A stretch of DNA of 64,000 nt from Cellulomonas sp. Y8 (GCF_008033115.1 NZ_CP041203.1:620001-684000), one strand, 5' to 3'. Shown: positions 44,696 through 54,199, numbered from the stretch's first letter. The notes: a model not told the origin generated them from the letters alone. Numbers and translations: made by a program.

Positions 44696-45700
44696 ATGAC
44701 CCGACACCCCCGCACCCGACCCGACGGCGAGCCCGCCGGCCGGCCCCCGCGCCGCCGCCGGCTCCGCCGCTCCCTGCTGGTCTCGACGCTCGTCCTGCTG
44801 CTCGCCGTCGGCGGCGGGTCGGCCTGGGCCCTCGACCGGTTCGTGGTCGACCACGTCGAGATCGCGGACGTCCAGGCCTACGAGGCCGCGCAGAACGGCA
44901 CGACGACCACCGACGACGACGCCGGCACCGGCACCGGCACCGGCGGGACCGTCACGGGCACCACCTACGAGTCCGACGACGCGAGCATCAGCATCTCGAC
45001 GGTCGTGACCGGCAGCGGCGACGACCAGGTCACCTACTACGTCGCCGACGTGACCCTGTCCGACGCCACCGTGCTCCGCTCGGCCTTCGCGAACAACCAG
45101 TTCGGCACCAACATCACCGCGACCACCTCCGCCATCGCCGAGGACAACGACGCGGTGTTCGCGATCAACGGCGACTACTACGGGTTCCGGGACACCGGCA
45201 TCGTGATCCGGAACGGCGTCGTCTACCGCGACGAAGGCGCCCGCGAGGGCCTCGCGTTCTACACGGACGGCCACGTCGAGGTCTACGACGAGACCGCCAC
45301 GACGGCCGACGCGCTCGTCGCGGACGGGGTGTGGAACACCCTGTCGTTCGGGCCGGCGCTGGTCGAGGACGGGCAGGTCGTCGACGGCATCGAGGACGTG
45401 GAGGTCGACACCAACGTCGGCAACCACTCGATCCAGGGCGACCAGCCGCGCACCGCGGTCGGCGTGGTCGACGACAACCACCTGGTGTTCGTCGTCGTGG
45501 ACGGCCGGTCCCCCGGCTACTCGGCGGGCGTCGACATGACCGAGCTGGCCGAGATCATGCAGTCGCTCGGCGCCACCACGGCCTACAACATCGACGGCGG
45601 CGGCTCCTCGACGATGTACTTCGACGGCTCGCTCGTGAACGACCCGCTCGGCAACGGCACCGAGCGCGGCACCTCCGACATCCTGTACATCGGGGGCTGA
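44696..45700 (+). CDS. phosphodiester glycosidase (NAGPA)-family membrane protein
   Basis: 334 residues. Basic start, one N-terminal membrane helix (about 25-45, SLLVSTLVLLLAVGGGSAWAL), a Thr/Asp/Gly linker, then a NAGPA/DUF2233 domain (about 100-330). Signature residues are NGDYYG (about 163) and IDGGGSSTMY (about 300). Members remove phosphodiester-linked sugars (as in exopolysaccharide or teichoic acid) outside the cell; the substrate here is unknown. Followed 3 bp later by a glycosyltransferase, so likely one pathway. Confidence 0.85.
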   Translation: MTRHPRTRPDGEPAGRPPRRRRLRRSLLVSTLVLLLAVGGGSAWALDRFVVDHVEIADVQAYEAAQNGTTTTDDDAGTGTGTGGTVTGTTYESDDASISISTVVTGSGDDQVTYYVADVTLSDATVLRSAFANNQFGTNITATTSAIAEDNDAVFAINGDYYGFRDTGIVIRNGVVYRDEGAREGLAFYTDGHVEVYDETATTADALVADGVWNTLSFGPALVEDGQVVDGIEDVEVDTNVGNHSIQGDQPRTAVGVVDDNHLVFVVVDGRSPGYSAGVDMTELAEIMQSLGATTAYNIDGGGSSTMYFDGSLVNDPLGNGTERGTSDILYIGG

Positions 45701-45703
45701 GCC

Positions 45704-46867
45704 GTGATCGTCCTGGTCCCCGCCTACGAGCCGGACGACCGCCTGGTGCGGCTGGTCGGCGACCTGCGGGCCTCCGCGCCCGGCGTGCGCGTCCTCGTGG
45801 TCGACGACGGCTCCGGGCCGGTGTACCGACCCCTGTTCGACCGGGTCCGCGCGCAGGGCTGCACGGTGCTGACCCACCCCGGCAACCGCGGGAAGGGCTG
45901 CGCGCTCAGGACCGGGTTCGCCCACGCCGAGCGGCATCTCCCCGGCGAGCCGGTCGTGTGCGCCGACAGCGACGGGCAGCACTCGGTCGCCGACGTGCTC
46001 CGGGTGGCCGCCGCGCTGGACGCGCAGCCCGCCGACCGGCCCGCGACCGTGCTGGGCGTGCGCGCGTTCACCGGGCGGGTGCCCGCGCGGTCGGTCCTCG
46101 GCAACCGGGTCACCGCACGGGTGTTCCACCTCGCCACCGGGCTGCGGCTCCGCGACACCCAGACCGGCCTGCGCGGCTACCCGGCCGCGCTGCTGCCCTG
46201 GCTGCGGAGCGTGCGCGGCGAGCGCTTCGAGTACGAGCAGAACCTGCTGCTGCGCGCCGCCGCCGAGGGGCAGCCGGTCGAGGAGGTCGAGATCGCCACC
46301 ATCTACCTGGAGGGCAACGCGTCGTCGCACTTCCGGCCGCTCGCGGACTCCGCCCGGGTGCTCGCGCCGCTGCTGCTGTTCTCGCTGTCGTCGCTGTCGG
46401 CGTTCGCGATCGACACGGTCGCGCTGCTGGCGCTGCACGCGGCGTCCGGGTCGCTGGCGGCGTCGGTGCTCGGGGCGCGCGTGCTGAGCGCGGGGGTGAA
46501 CTTCGCGGTGAACCGGGTGGTCGTGTGCGGGCGCACGGGCCGGGGCGGGCCGCACGGCCGCGGCGCGACCCGCCGGGTGCCGTGGGGCCGGGCCGCCGCG
46601 CGGTACGCGACGCTCGCCGTCCTGCTGCTCGGCGCGAGCTACCTGCTGCTCGCGGCGCTCACGGGCCTCGGCGTCGGCCTGCTGCCGGCGAAGGTCGCCA
46701 CCGAGGCGGTGCTGTACCTCGTGAGCTTCCAGGTCCAGCGCCGGTTCGTGTTCGCGGGCGCGCGGTCGACGGCGCCGGTGCCGCGCGGCCCCGCCCCCGA
46801 TCCCCTCCCTGCTCTCGCACCCCCCGCCGATCGATCGGGCGGCAGCGCGAGGATCAGGAGGGGATGA
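45704..46867 (+). CDS. GT2 glycosyltransferase fused to GtrA-like membrane domain
   Basis: 387 residues. N-terminal GT-A transferase (about 1-215) with VVDDGSG, GNRGKGCALRTGF, the CADSDGQHS DxD-type motif and TQTGLRGYP, as in dolichol-phosphate mannose synthases. The C-terminal GtrA domain (about 220-350) has four membrane helices and a FQVQRRFVF end. Probably moves a lipid-linked sugar to a surface polymer. Downstream of, and co-transcribed with, the NAGPA-type protein. Confidence 0.88.
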   Translation: MIVLVPAYEPDDRLVRLVGDLRASAPGVRVLVVDDGSGPVYRPLFDRVRAQGCTVLTHPGNRGKGCALRTGFAHAERHLPGEPVVCADSDGQHSVADVLRVAAALDAQPADRPATVLGVRAFTGRVPARSVLGNRVTARVFHLATGLRLRDTQTGLRGYPAALLPWLRSVRGERFEYEQNLLLRAAAEGQPVEEVEIATIYLEGNASSHFRPLADSARVLAPLLLFSLSSLSAFAIDTVALLALHAASGSLAASVLGARVLSAGVNFAVNRVVVCGRTGRGGPHGRGATRRVPWGRAAARYATLAVLLLGASYLLLAALTGLGVGLLPAKVATEAVLYLVSFQVQRRFVFAGARSTAPVPRGPAPDPLPALAPPADRSGGSARIRRG

Positions 46868-46874
46868 GCCGGCG

Positions 46875-48122
46875 TCACCCCCCGAGCAGCCGCCGCGCCA
46901 CCGCCCGCGCCGCGCGCCGGCCCGACGCGATCGCGCCCTGCTGCGACGGCGTGTCCCGGTGGTCGCCGCACACGTACAGCCCGTCGCCCAGGTCGACCGG
47001 CTGCCGCACCCGGAGCGGCGGCGTCGCCGCGGGGAGCGCGTGCGCGATCTCGTGGGTCGCGAGCTCCCGCCAGCCCCGCGGGTCGGCTCCGAGCATCTCC
47101 CCCGCCTGGCGCCGCACCTCGGCCGGGTCGGGGCGGGCCGCGGCGTCCCACGGGCCCGACGGCAGCACCGAGGTCGCCTGCACCAGCTGCGCGCCCGCCG
47201 GCGCGTACGACGGGGCGGCCGCGGAGATCAGCGCCGCGTCCACCACCGGCCCGCGCCGCCGCCCGTCGACCACGACCGCGTCGACCCGCGGGATCCCCTC
47301 GGCCGCCCACCAGGTCGTCGTGAGCCCCCGCATCGGCGGCGCCTCGACCCCGGCGAGGTCGGCCGCCGTGACCGGGTCCGCCGCGACGACCACCGCCCGC
47401 GCCCGCACCCGGCTGCCCTCGACCCGCACCGCCCGACCGCCGTCGACCCGCTCGATCTCCGCGACCCGGGCGCCGGTCGTCACGTCCGGCAGGCCCTCCG
47501 CGAGCAGCGCGGGCAGCGCACCCGCGCCCCCGACCGGCAGCCCCGGCGTCCCCCGCAGCATCGACCGCACCACCAGCCGGGCGAAGGTCGCCGACGTCGC
47601 GCCGGACTCGTCGGCCAGCACCCCCGCGAGGAACGGCTCCAGCACCTCGTGCCGCAGCCGCCCGTCGACCCCGGCCGCGGTCAGCGACTCCGCGAGCGTG
47701 GCGTCCGGCCCGGCCTCCAGCGCACGCACCGGTCCGAGCGCCGGGGCCGCCCAGCGCGCGAGGGCCGCGAGCTCCCCGACCCGGACGTAGCCGCTGCCGA
47801 GCGTCTCGCGCAGCCGGGCCGGCGCGCGCCGCGGGTCCGCCAGCACCGCCAGGCCGTCGCCGCGCCGCACGGCGACGCCGGGCAGGAACGGCTGGAGCCG
47901 GAGCGCGTCGACGTCGACCGCGTCCCGCAGCGCCGGGTAGGCCGGGTTGATCACCTGGAACCCGCGGTCGAGGGTGAACCCGTCGACCTGCTCGCTGCGC
48001 ACCCGCCCGCCCACGGCCGGACCCGCCTCCAGCACCCGCACGTCCAGCCCGCGCGCGTGCAGGGCCCGTGCGCAGGTCAGCCCGGCCAGCCCGGCCCCGA
48101 CCACCACGACGTCGCAGTCCAT
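46875..48122 (-). CDS. FAD-dependent amine oxidase/protoporphyrinogen oxidase-like flavoprotein
   Basis: 415 residues with an N-terminal FAD-binding motif VVVGAGLAGLTCARAL and the second GG motif GPAVGGRVRSE. The C-terminal GDHRDTPSQQGAIASGR completes the FAD site. Similar proteins are NAD(P)-binding flavin oxidases of unclear substrate. No membrane segment. Convergent with the glycosyltransferase gene, 7 bp away. Confidence 0.85.
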   Translation of the reverse strand: MDCDVVVVGAGLAGLTCARALHARGLDVRVLEAGPAVGGRVRSEQVDGFTLDRGFQVINPAYPALRDAVDVDALRLQPFLPGVAVRRGDGLAVLADPRRAPARLRETLGSGYVRVGELAALARWAAPALGPVRALEAGPDATLAESLTAAGVDGRLRHEVLEPFLAGVLADESGATSATFARLVVRSMLRGTPGLPVGGAGALPALLAEGLPDVTTGARVAEIERVDGGRAVRVEGSRVRARAVVVAADPVTAADLAGVEAPPMRGLTTTWWAAEGIPRVDAVVVDGRRRGPVVDAALISAAAPSYAPAGAQLVQATSVLPSGPWDAAARPDPAEVRRQAGEMLGADPRGWRELATHEIAHALPAATPPLRVRQPVDLGDGLYVCGDHRDTPSQQGAIASGRRAARAVARRLLGG

Positions 48123-48166
48123 GCGCCGGAGCCTAGGGGCGGGGTCGGCCCGGCGCCCGGCGGGCG

Positions 48167-49069
48167 TCACACCGGGTCGATGCCGGACGCCACGGCCAGC
48201 AGCTCGTCGATCACCGCCACCACCGCGGGGCCCGGCTCGCGGCGCGTCGCGCGGTGCCGGGCGACCAGCCGCCGCGACCCGAGCCCCGGCACCGTCGCCA
48301 CCGTCACGCCGTCCGGGAGCTCGCCCTGCAGCGCGAGCGCCGGGAGGAGGGCCACCCCCTGCCCTGCCGCGACGAGCGCGAGCGCGACGTCGAAGTCGTA
48401 GTAGAGGTGTTGCGAGGTGACCGGGCCCAGGGCCGCCGTCACCCGGCCCATCGCCCGCGCCGCGGCGGTGTGGGGCTCGGCCGCCAGCCAGGTCACGCCG
48501 GTGAGGTCGGACAGCTGCGTGGGCGTCGCGACCGACCCGGGCAGCACCAGCCGCCACGGCTCCTCCAGCAGCACCACGTCGCGCTGCCCGCGCGGCACGT
48601 GCGTGTCCGCGTCCTCGTCCCGCTCCAGCAGCACGATGTCCGCGTCGCCCTCGCGGAGCCGGCGCATCGACTCGCCCTGCTCGCGCTCCTCGATGAGCAG
48701 CTCGATGCCGGGGTGGTGCTCGGCGACGACGGCGAACGCCGGGGCGATGACTGCGCGGATGGCGGTCTGGAACGCCGCGACGGTCACCCGGCCGGACAGC
48801 TCCCCGCCGAGCTCCGCGAGCGACTTGCGCGCCTCGACGAGCTCCGACTCGATGCGCTCCGCGGCCTCCGCGAGGATCCGGCCGGCGGCCGTCAGGGTCG
48901 CGCCGCGGGGGTTGCGGTCGAGCACCGCGACCCCCTCCTCCGACTCCAGCCGGGCGATCTGCTGGGACACCGCGGAGGGCGTCACGTGCAGCAAGTCGGC
49001 GGCGGCGAGCACCCCGCCGGCGCGGTGCACGGCGAGCAGGACGGCGAGGCGGCGGGGATCGGTCGGCAC
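48167..49069 (-). CDS. LysR-family transcriptional regulator
   Basis: 300 residues. N-terminal winged helix-turn-helix (about 5-62, AAADLLHVTPSAVSQQIARLE) and a C-terminal effector domain (about 90-290). GTG start with AGGA. It may control the small membrane protein gene divergent from it. Confidence 0.9.
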   Translation of the reverse strand: MPTDPRRLAVLLAVHRAGGVLAAADLLHVTPSAVSQQIARLESEEGVAVLDRNPRGATLTAAGRILAEAAERIESELVEARKSLAELGGELSGRVTVAAFQTAIRAVIAPAFAVVAEHHPGIELLIEEREQGESMRRLREGDADIVLLERDEDADTHVPRGQRDVVLLEEPWRLVLPGSVATPTQLSDLTGVTWLAAEPHTAAARAMGRVTAALGPVTSQHLYYDFDVALALVAAGQGVALLPALALQGELPDGVTVATVPGLGSRRLVARHRATRREPGPAVVAVIDELLAVASGIDPV

Positions 49070-49223
49070 CGTTTCATCCTAATTCAGTTCTGCTGCACCC
49101 CTGTCGCAACATCATTCGATTGTGCTGAACCCGATCTGGCCGCATGATTCTGCTGCCGGCGAACCGCGGGACCCCGCGCGGCCGGCCCTCCACCCACCCC
49201 TCTGCCTTGCCAGGAGTACGCCC
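49070..49223. promoter_or_regulatory. divergent promoter region of the LysR gene
   Basis: 154 bp of lower GC between the LysR gene and a small membrane-protein gene. TTCAG (49083-49087) and CTGAA (49125-49129) form a wide, weak dyad such as LysR proteins bind. No clear -10/-35 pair. Confidence 0.3.
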
Positions 49224-49571
49224 GTGTCCGCTCTCGTCACCGCGCTCGGCTGGGTCGGCGCGGTCACGTGCCTCGTCGCCTACGTCCTCGTCACCCGCGG
49301 GAAGTGGGCGCCCACGTCCGGGCGCTACCAGCTCGCCAACGTCGTGTCGGGGCTCTTCATGGGCCTGGTCGCCGCGAGCAGCGGGGTGTGGCCGTCGGTG
49401 GTCACCAACGCCGTGTGGGCCGTCGTCGGCGCGCACGCCGTCTCCGTGGTGCTCAAGGCCCGGCGGCAGCGGCAGCGCGAGGCCGCGGAGCGCGCGGCGG
49501 CCCAGGTCGCCGAGGTGCCGGCCGTCGTGGTCGAGCCGGTGCCCGCCCGCGTGGTCGACCTCGCGGCCTGA
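49224..49571 (+). CDS. small membrane protein of unknown function (CBU_0592-like)
   Basis: 115 residues with three hydrophobic segments (about 3-23, 40-55, 58-78) and a basic, Ala-rich tail. Resembles a small uncharacterised membrane family (CBU_0592-like); no enzyme motif. Start GTG 49224 has GGAG 7 bp upstream; the longer frame begins in the promoter region. Confidence 0.7.
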   Translation: MSALVTALGWVGAVTCLVAYVLVTRGKWAPTSGRYQLANVVSGLFMGLVAASSGVWPSVVTNAVWAVVGAHAVSVVLKARRQRQREAAERAAAQVAEVPAVVVEPVPARVVDLAA

Positions 49572-49595
49572 CGCCCTGCCGTCGGACCCGCGTAC

Positions 49596-49898
49596 TCAGA
49601 CGTCCAGCACCCGCAGCCGGACGCGCACGGACCCGCCGACCTCCAGGCCCTCCGCGGCGCGCACGGCCTTCTTGATCGGCAGCGAGTAGGCCCGCTTCCC
49701 GCCGTCCGGGAAGATCGACGTCCGCCAGGTCGTGCCGCCGACGGTGACCTCGACGCGCAGCGACCCGAACCCGCGCACGAACGCGCCGGCCCGCTCGAGG
49801 ATCTCGTCGGACGCGTCCTCCGGCACGCTGACGAAGGTCCAGCGTTCGGCGCGCCGCGCCTCCCACAGCCAGAGCGGGGCCTCGAAGTCGAAGGTCAT
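49596..49898 (-). CDS. DUF1905 protein, copy 1
   Basis: 100 residues, a small beta-barrel of the DUF1905 type (WTFVSVPEDASDEI, WRTSIFPDGGKRAYSLPIKK in outline). Function unknown. Closely related to the copy at 54200-54490, which lies on the same strand about 4.6 kb away. Confidence 0.82.
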   Translation of the reverse strand: MTFDFEAPLWLWEARRAERWTFVSVPEDASDEILERAGAFVRGFGSLRVEVTVGGTTWRTSIFPDGGKRAYSLPIKKAVRAAEGLEVGGSVRVRLRVLDV

Positions 49899-49961
49899 GC
49901 CCCGATGCTGCCGCACCCCGCCGACACGCGACGGCCGTGCGGCAGCACCGGCGCCCGCGGA

Positions 49962-50897
49962 TCACGGCACCGTGTGCCCCGCCGCGCGGTACAGCTCGTA
50001 CCACTCCGCCCGCGTCAGCGGCACCTCGGACCCCGCCGCCGACTCGGTCACCCGGGACGGCGTCGTCGTCCCGAGCACGACCTGCATCTGCGCGGGGTGC
50101 CGGGTGATCCAGGCGACCGCGATGCCGGTCGGCGTCACGCCGTACTTCTCGGCGAGCCGGTCGATCGCCGCGTTCAGCTCGCCGTAGGTCTCCCGGTCCT
50201 CCAGGAACACCCCGTCGAAGAACCCCTTCTGGAACGGCGACCACGCCTGCACGGTGATGTCGTGCAGCCGGCAGTAGTCGAGCAGCCCGTTGTCCCGGGA
50301 GATCGACTGGTCGAGCGCCGCCATGTTCGCGGCCACGCCCTGCGCGACGAGCGGCGCGTGCGTGATGCTCAGCTGCAGCTGGTTGACCACGAGCGGCTGC
50401 TGCACCGACTTCTTCAGCAGCTCGATCTGCTGCGGCGTGTGGTTGGAGACGCCGAACGCGCGCACCTTGCCGGCGGCGGACAGCTCGTCGAACGCCCGCG
50501 CGACCTCGTCCGGCTCGACCAGGGCGTCCGGGCGGTGCAGCAGCAGGATGTCGACGTGGTCGGTGCGCAGCGCGCGCAGCGATCCCTCGACCGAGGACAC
50601 GATCTCCTCGTACGAGAAGTCGAAGTACGGGCCGTCCTTGATGATCCCGGCCTTCGTCTGGATGACGAACTCGTCGCGCTGGGAGGGCGTCAGGTCGAGC
50701 GCCTCGGCGAACCGGGCCTCGCAGCCGTGCTTCTCGTCGCCGTAGACGGCGGCGTGGTCGACGAACGCGATCCCCGCGTCCCGCGCGGTGCGGACGAGCT
50801 CGCGGACCTCGTCGTCGGACTTCTGCTGGATGCGCATCAGGCCGAGGATCACGTTCGGCGCGACGATGTCGGTGCCGGGCAGGGTGAAGGTCTTCAT
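49962..50897 (-). CDS. aldo/keto reductase
   Basis: 311-residue NADPH-dependent oxidoreductase with a TIM barrel, YdhF-like. Catalytic Tyr in DHAAVYGD, and RPDALVEPDEVARAF, GVSNHTPQQIE and GTTTPSRV for cofactor binding. Start ATG 50897 has AAGGA; the longer frame has no support. Confidence 0.92.
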   Translation of the reverse strand: MKTFTLPGTDIVAPNVILGLMRIQQKSDDEVRELVRTARDAGIAFVDHAAVYGDEKHGCEARFAEALDLTPSQRDEFVIQTKAGIIKDGPYFDFSYEEIVSSVEGSLRALRTDHVDILLLHRPDALVEPDEVARAFDELSAAGKVRAFGVSNHTPQQIELLKKSVQQPLVVNQLQLSITHAPLVAQGVAANMAALDQSISRDNGLLDYCRLHDITVQAWSPFQKGFFDGVFLEDRETYGELNAAIDRLAEKYGVTPTGIAVAWITRHPAQMQVVLGTTTPSRVTESAAGSEVPLTRAEWYELYRAAGHTVP

Positions 50898-50955
50898 GCT
50901 GGTCCTTCGGGGTCGACGGTGACGTGCGCCCGGTGACCGGGCCGCGTGACCGACT

Positions 50956-51255
50956 CTAGGCATCCCCGCCGGCACGTGCCTCGCGGCGCCGGCCCAGCAC
51001 CGACCCGACCACGCAGCCCCACAGCGCGCAGCCGAGACCGAGCGCGACCATCCCGGCGAGCGACGGTCGCGGGCTCGGCACCAGCGCGTGCTCGCTCAGC
51101 GGCGCGTAGGCGAACCAGGCGACGACTGGCCGGGTCAGCAGCCAGCCGCCGACGACCGTCAGCACCACGCCGGCGATGCCGACAGCAACCAGCGGCAGGG
51201 ATGCACGTGGGCGGCCCGCCCGCGCGGAGGGGTCGGGTGACGAGGTGGAGGTCAT
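50956..51255 (-). CDS. hypothetical two-helix membrane protein
   Basis: 99 residues, two hydrophobic segments (about 20-40, LPLVAVGIAGVVLTVVGGWLL; and 66-87). No family recognised. Divergent from the MurL-like gene. Confidence 0.6.
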   Translation of the reverse strand: MTSTSSPDPSARAGRPRASLPLVAVGIAGVVLTVVGGWLLTRPVVAWFAYAPLSEHALVPSPRPSLAGMVALGLGCALWGCVVGSVLGRRREARAGGDA

Positions 51256-51386
51256 CGGCCGATCGTGACACGTCGCCGCACGGTCCCCGCAGGGATCACG
51301 CCGCCCTCCGGGACGTAGGTCCCCTGGTGAGCGCGTCGCTGCGGTCGAACGAAGGGATGCCCCTCCCTCGACCCGCGGAGCACGTC

Positions 51387-51667
51387 ATGACCGTCAGCGC
51401 TGTCCCCGTCCCCCGACCGCCGCTCGACGTCGCCGCCGGTGCCGACTCCTCCGCCGGGCGGCTGGAGCTCCTCGACATCGTGGCGCACGGGCACCGGCTC
51501 CGGTACTCGTTCGCCGTCGCGGGCCAGCACTACGCGGCCTCGGTCTGGTACCACTCGGTCGACCTGGACGCGCTGCGAAGCCGGATGGGCGCCGACCAGT
51601 TCGAGCGGATGGCGTTGCACGTGGCGCTCTTCGACATGAACCGCGGGCTCAATGCCGCCCCGCGGAG
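51387..51667 (+). pseudogene. N-terminal part of the MurL-like gene, out of frame
   Basis: ATG 51387 starts a frame of good coding sequence (LDIVAHGHRLRYSFAVAG, MNRGLNAAP) that flows into the next frame at about 51657-51664. One missing base (or two extra) near GCCGCCCCGCGG breaks it. The MurL-like gene should therefore start here; the intact protein would have about 930 residues. Either a sequencing error or a real frameshift. Confidence 0.65.
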
Positions 51668-54175
51668 GTGGTGCTGCCCGAGCACCTCCGCCGTCACGTC
51701 ACGGACGGGCTCGCGGACCTGTGGACCCTCGTCGCCGACCACGTGTGGGCGCAGTGGCGGTACGAGAACGACATGCCCGGGTACCGGGCCCCCTCCCTGC
51801 CGCGCGTGGTCGATCCTGGGGAGGTCCCCGACCTCGCCGGCCCGGGCGCTGGAACCGGCGGCGTGCGCCCGCTCGTCATGTGCGGCGGCGGCAAGGACTC
51901 GCTCGCGGTGCTCCAGCTGCTCGACGAGGCCGGGGTCGAGTACACGACACTCGGGTACTCGTCGAGCGGCTACGGCCTCGCCGAGCACCAGCACGACCTG
52001 ATCGAGGCGGTCGCAGGATCCGGGTTGCGTTCATCGGGCCACATCCGGGTGACGCACCTGGACGACTGGGAGGACAGCCCCTACCTCGAGCTCGCGGCGC
52101 CTGCGGGTATCGGCGCGCGCACAGCCTCCGAGACACCGTTCTCGGTCTTCATGGCGCTGCCCGTCATGCTCGCCGGAGGGTTCACGCATCTCCTCGTCGG
52201 CCACGAGCTCTCGGCAGGCGTGCCCAACCTGGTGTGGGACGGCGAGCCCGTCAACCACCAGTGGGGCAAGTCCGCTGCCGCCGAGGCCGCCCTCGACGGC
52301 TATCTCTCCGACCTCACCGGTGGCCGGTGCCACTACGCGAGCATGCTCGGGTCGCTCTCGGATCCCCTGATCTTCGGGATCGTGGCGCGTGCCGGCGGGC
52401 GGTTCGCCTCGACGCACTCGTGCAACGTGGCCAAGCCGTGGTGCCTCCGCTGCCCCAAGTGCCTGTACGTCTGGATGAGCGCACGGGCCTACCTCGATCC
52501 CGCCGTCGTCGAGGCGACCTTCGGCGCGATCAACCTGTACGACGAGCCCGACCTCGACACGTCGTTCGAGGCGCTCCTGGGCCTGGCCGACCACACGCCC
52601 TTCGAGTGCGTGGGCAGCGCGGCCGAGGCACGGCTCGCCGCACTCGTCTGCCATCGGAGCGACCGTGGCGGCGCCCTCATCGACCGCTTGGGCGACTGGC
52701 TCGGCACCGCGGTCACGGAAGCCGAGATCGCTCGCCTTCTCGCGGCAGACCCCGACGCCGACAGGTGCCCGGAAGCCTGGCGGTCCGCGGTCGACCCCGT
52801 GCTGCGGGAGGTCGAGCGCGCCGTGCGCGACCTGATCGACCACACCGCTTCCCCGACGCCGACGACCGGGACGGCCGTCCTGGACGGCGTGTCCTTCATC
52901 GCACCCTTCGAGCAGGGCTTCACGCTGGATCTGCCCGCATTCCTGCGCCGCGGTGCGCGGCAGTGGTTCTGGGACTGGCACCACGGCGACACCGTCGAGG
53001 GCGGCGGACCGATCCCGTGGTCGGTCGCAGGAGACCGCGCACGGGCCAACGGTCTCGTCTACGACGTGGATACCTACGAAGGCACCTCGGTCGTGCCGCG
53101 CACGCTCGCGGAGCTGCATGTCGACCGCTCGGCCACGGCCGCGCCGGCTCTCCAATGGGCCCGCCGCCGGCTGGAGGCAGCGCTCGGGGACTCGCTCGCC
53201 TTCCGGTCGGCGCACGTGGAGCTGACACCGTTCGGGATCGGGTCGATCCGCGTCCGAGCAGTCCCGGTGCATCCGATCGCACGCCCCGGCCTCGCCCGAG
53301 ACGTCTGCGAGAGCGCGAGCTCGCGCCTCGCCGACGCGATCCGCGAGGTGTGCACAGCGCTGGCGGACGACGCGTCCCGGCACGTCGAGGACGGCTGGTC
53401 GCGATCGATGCCTGCCGCGGTCGCCGGTCGCGTCAAGTGGGTCCACCGCGTGCTGGACATCCGCACACCCGAGGCGACGGCGGCCGACGGATGGTGCGGC
53501 GAGATCCTCGGTGGCGGAGACACGCCCGTCGTGAGGACCGCCGGGGGCTGCGTCGCTCCGGGGATCGGCACGTCGGTCGTCCAGGAGAGCTCGGGCGGCG
53601 CGGGCGGAGACGTCGCCTCGGTCATCGCCCTCGCCAACACCGCGTGGGCAGCGGCCGACGCGTGGTCGCAGGAGCTGCTCGCGCAGTCCTCGTGCGTCAC
53701 GGCCAGCCGGCGCAGTGGTGAGATCGCCGAGCTGCGTGCGATGTCCGACGCGGTTGCGGAGACGATCGACGCCACCTCAGGGTTCCGTGCCGTGCTGCAC
53801 GACGAGGTCGCGAGCCTGACCCCGCGCCAGCTCGACTTCTGGGGCCACATCGTCCGCACCTGGCACCTGGATGACCTGATGGACGAGCTCGACCGTCGTC
53901 GAGGGGAGCTGAAGAGCTCCCACCGCGAGACGCTCGACCTGCTGCAGTCGCAGCTCAGCAGCAGGCTCAACACGATCGTGACCACGCTGACCGTCCTGAG
54001 CGCCTTCTCCGTGCTGGCCGCGATGATCGACTACTTCTTCGGTGGCCCGCTGTCGTCGCTCGACGCGCAGCGGTCGATCCTGTTCGCGCTCCTCGGCGCC
54101 GCGGCCGGTGGCGGTCTCTGGGTGCTCTGGCGGCGGCTCGGGCCTCGGCGTCCGAGGACGGGCCGCGACCGCTGA
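51668..54175 (+). CDS. MurL-like PP-loop ATPase with membrane-tailed C terminus
   Basis: 835 residues as read, lacking its N terminus. PP-loop motif GGGKDS (about 73-78), the PVNHQWGKS segment (about 194) and a zinc-type CNVAKPWCLRCPKC cluster (about 250-268) match MurL, which epimerises UDP-MurNAc-L-Ala-L-Glu by ATP-driven activation; QueC-like enzymes share the fold. A long extra region (about 290-735) of no known family is followed by a coiled-coil and two membrane helices (about 773-792, 805-825). Slightly lower GC (about 67%) than the neighbours. Role in wall synthesis, antibiotic synthesis or defence is open. Confidence 0.75.
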   Translation: MVLPEHLRRHVTDGLADLWTLVADHVWAQWRYENDMPGYRAPSLPRVVDPGEVPDLAGPGAGTGGVRPLVMCGGGKDSLAVLQLLDEAGVEYTTLGYSSSGYGLAEHQHDLIEAVAGSGLRSSGHIRVTHLDDWEDSPYLELAAPAGIGARTASETPFSVFMALPVMLAGGFTHLLVGHELSAGVPNLVWDGEPVNHQWGKSAAAEAALDGYLSDLTGGRCHYASMLGSLSDPLIFGIVARAGGRFASTHSCNVAKPWCLRCPKCLYVWMSARAYLDPAVVEATFGAINLYDEPDLDTSFEALLGLADHTPFECVGSAAEARLAALVCHRSDRGGALIDRLGDWLGTAVTEAEIARLLAADPDADRCPEAWRSAVDPVLREVERAVRDLIDHTASPTPTTGTAVLDGVSFIAPFEQGFTLDLPAFLRRGARQWFWDWHHGDTVEGGGPIPWSVAGDRARANGLVYDVDTYEGTSVVPRTLAELHVDRSATAAPALQWARRRLEAALGDSLAFRSAHVELTPFGIGSIRVRAVPVHPIARPGLARDVCESASSRLADAIREVCTALADDASRHVEDGWSRSMPAAVAGRVKWVHRVLDIRTPEATAADGWCGEILGGGDTPVVRTAGGCVAPGIGTSVVQESSGGAGGDVASVIALANTAWAAADAWSQELLAQSSCVTASRRSGEIAELRAMSDAVAETIDATSGFRAVLHDEVASLTPRQLDFWGHIVRTWHLDDLMDELDRRRGELKSSHRETLDLLQSQLSSRLNTIVTTLTVLSAFSVLAAMIDYFFGGPLSSLDAQRSILFALLGAAAGGGLWVLWRRLGPRRPRTGRDR

Positions 54176-54199
54176 CGCGACCGCCCCGGACGCGACCCC

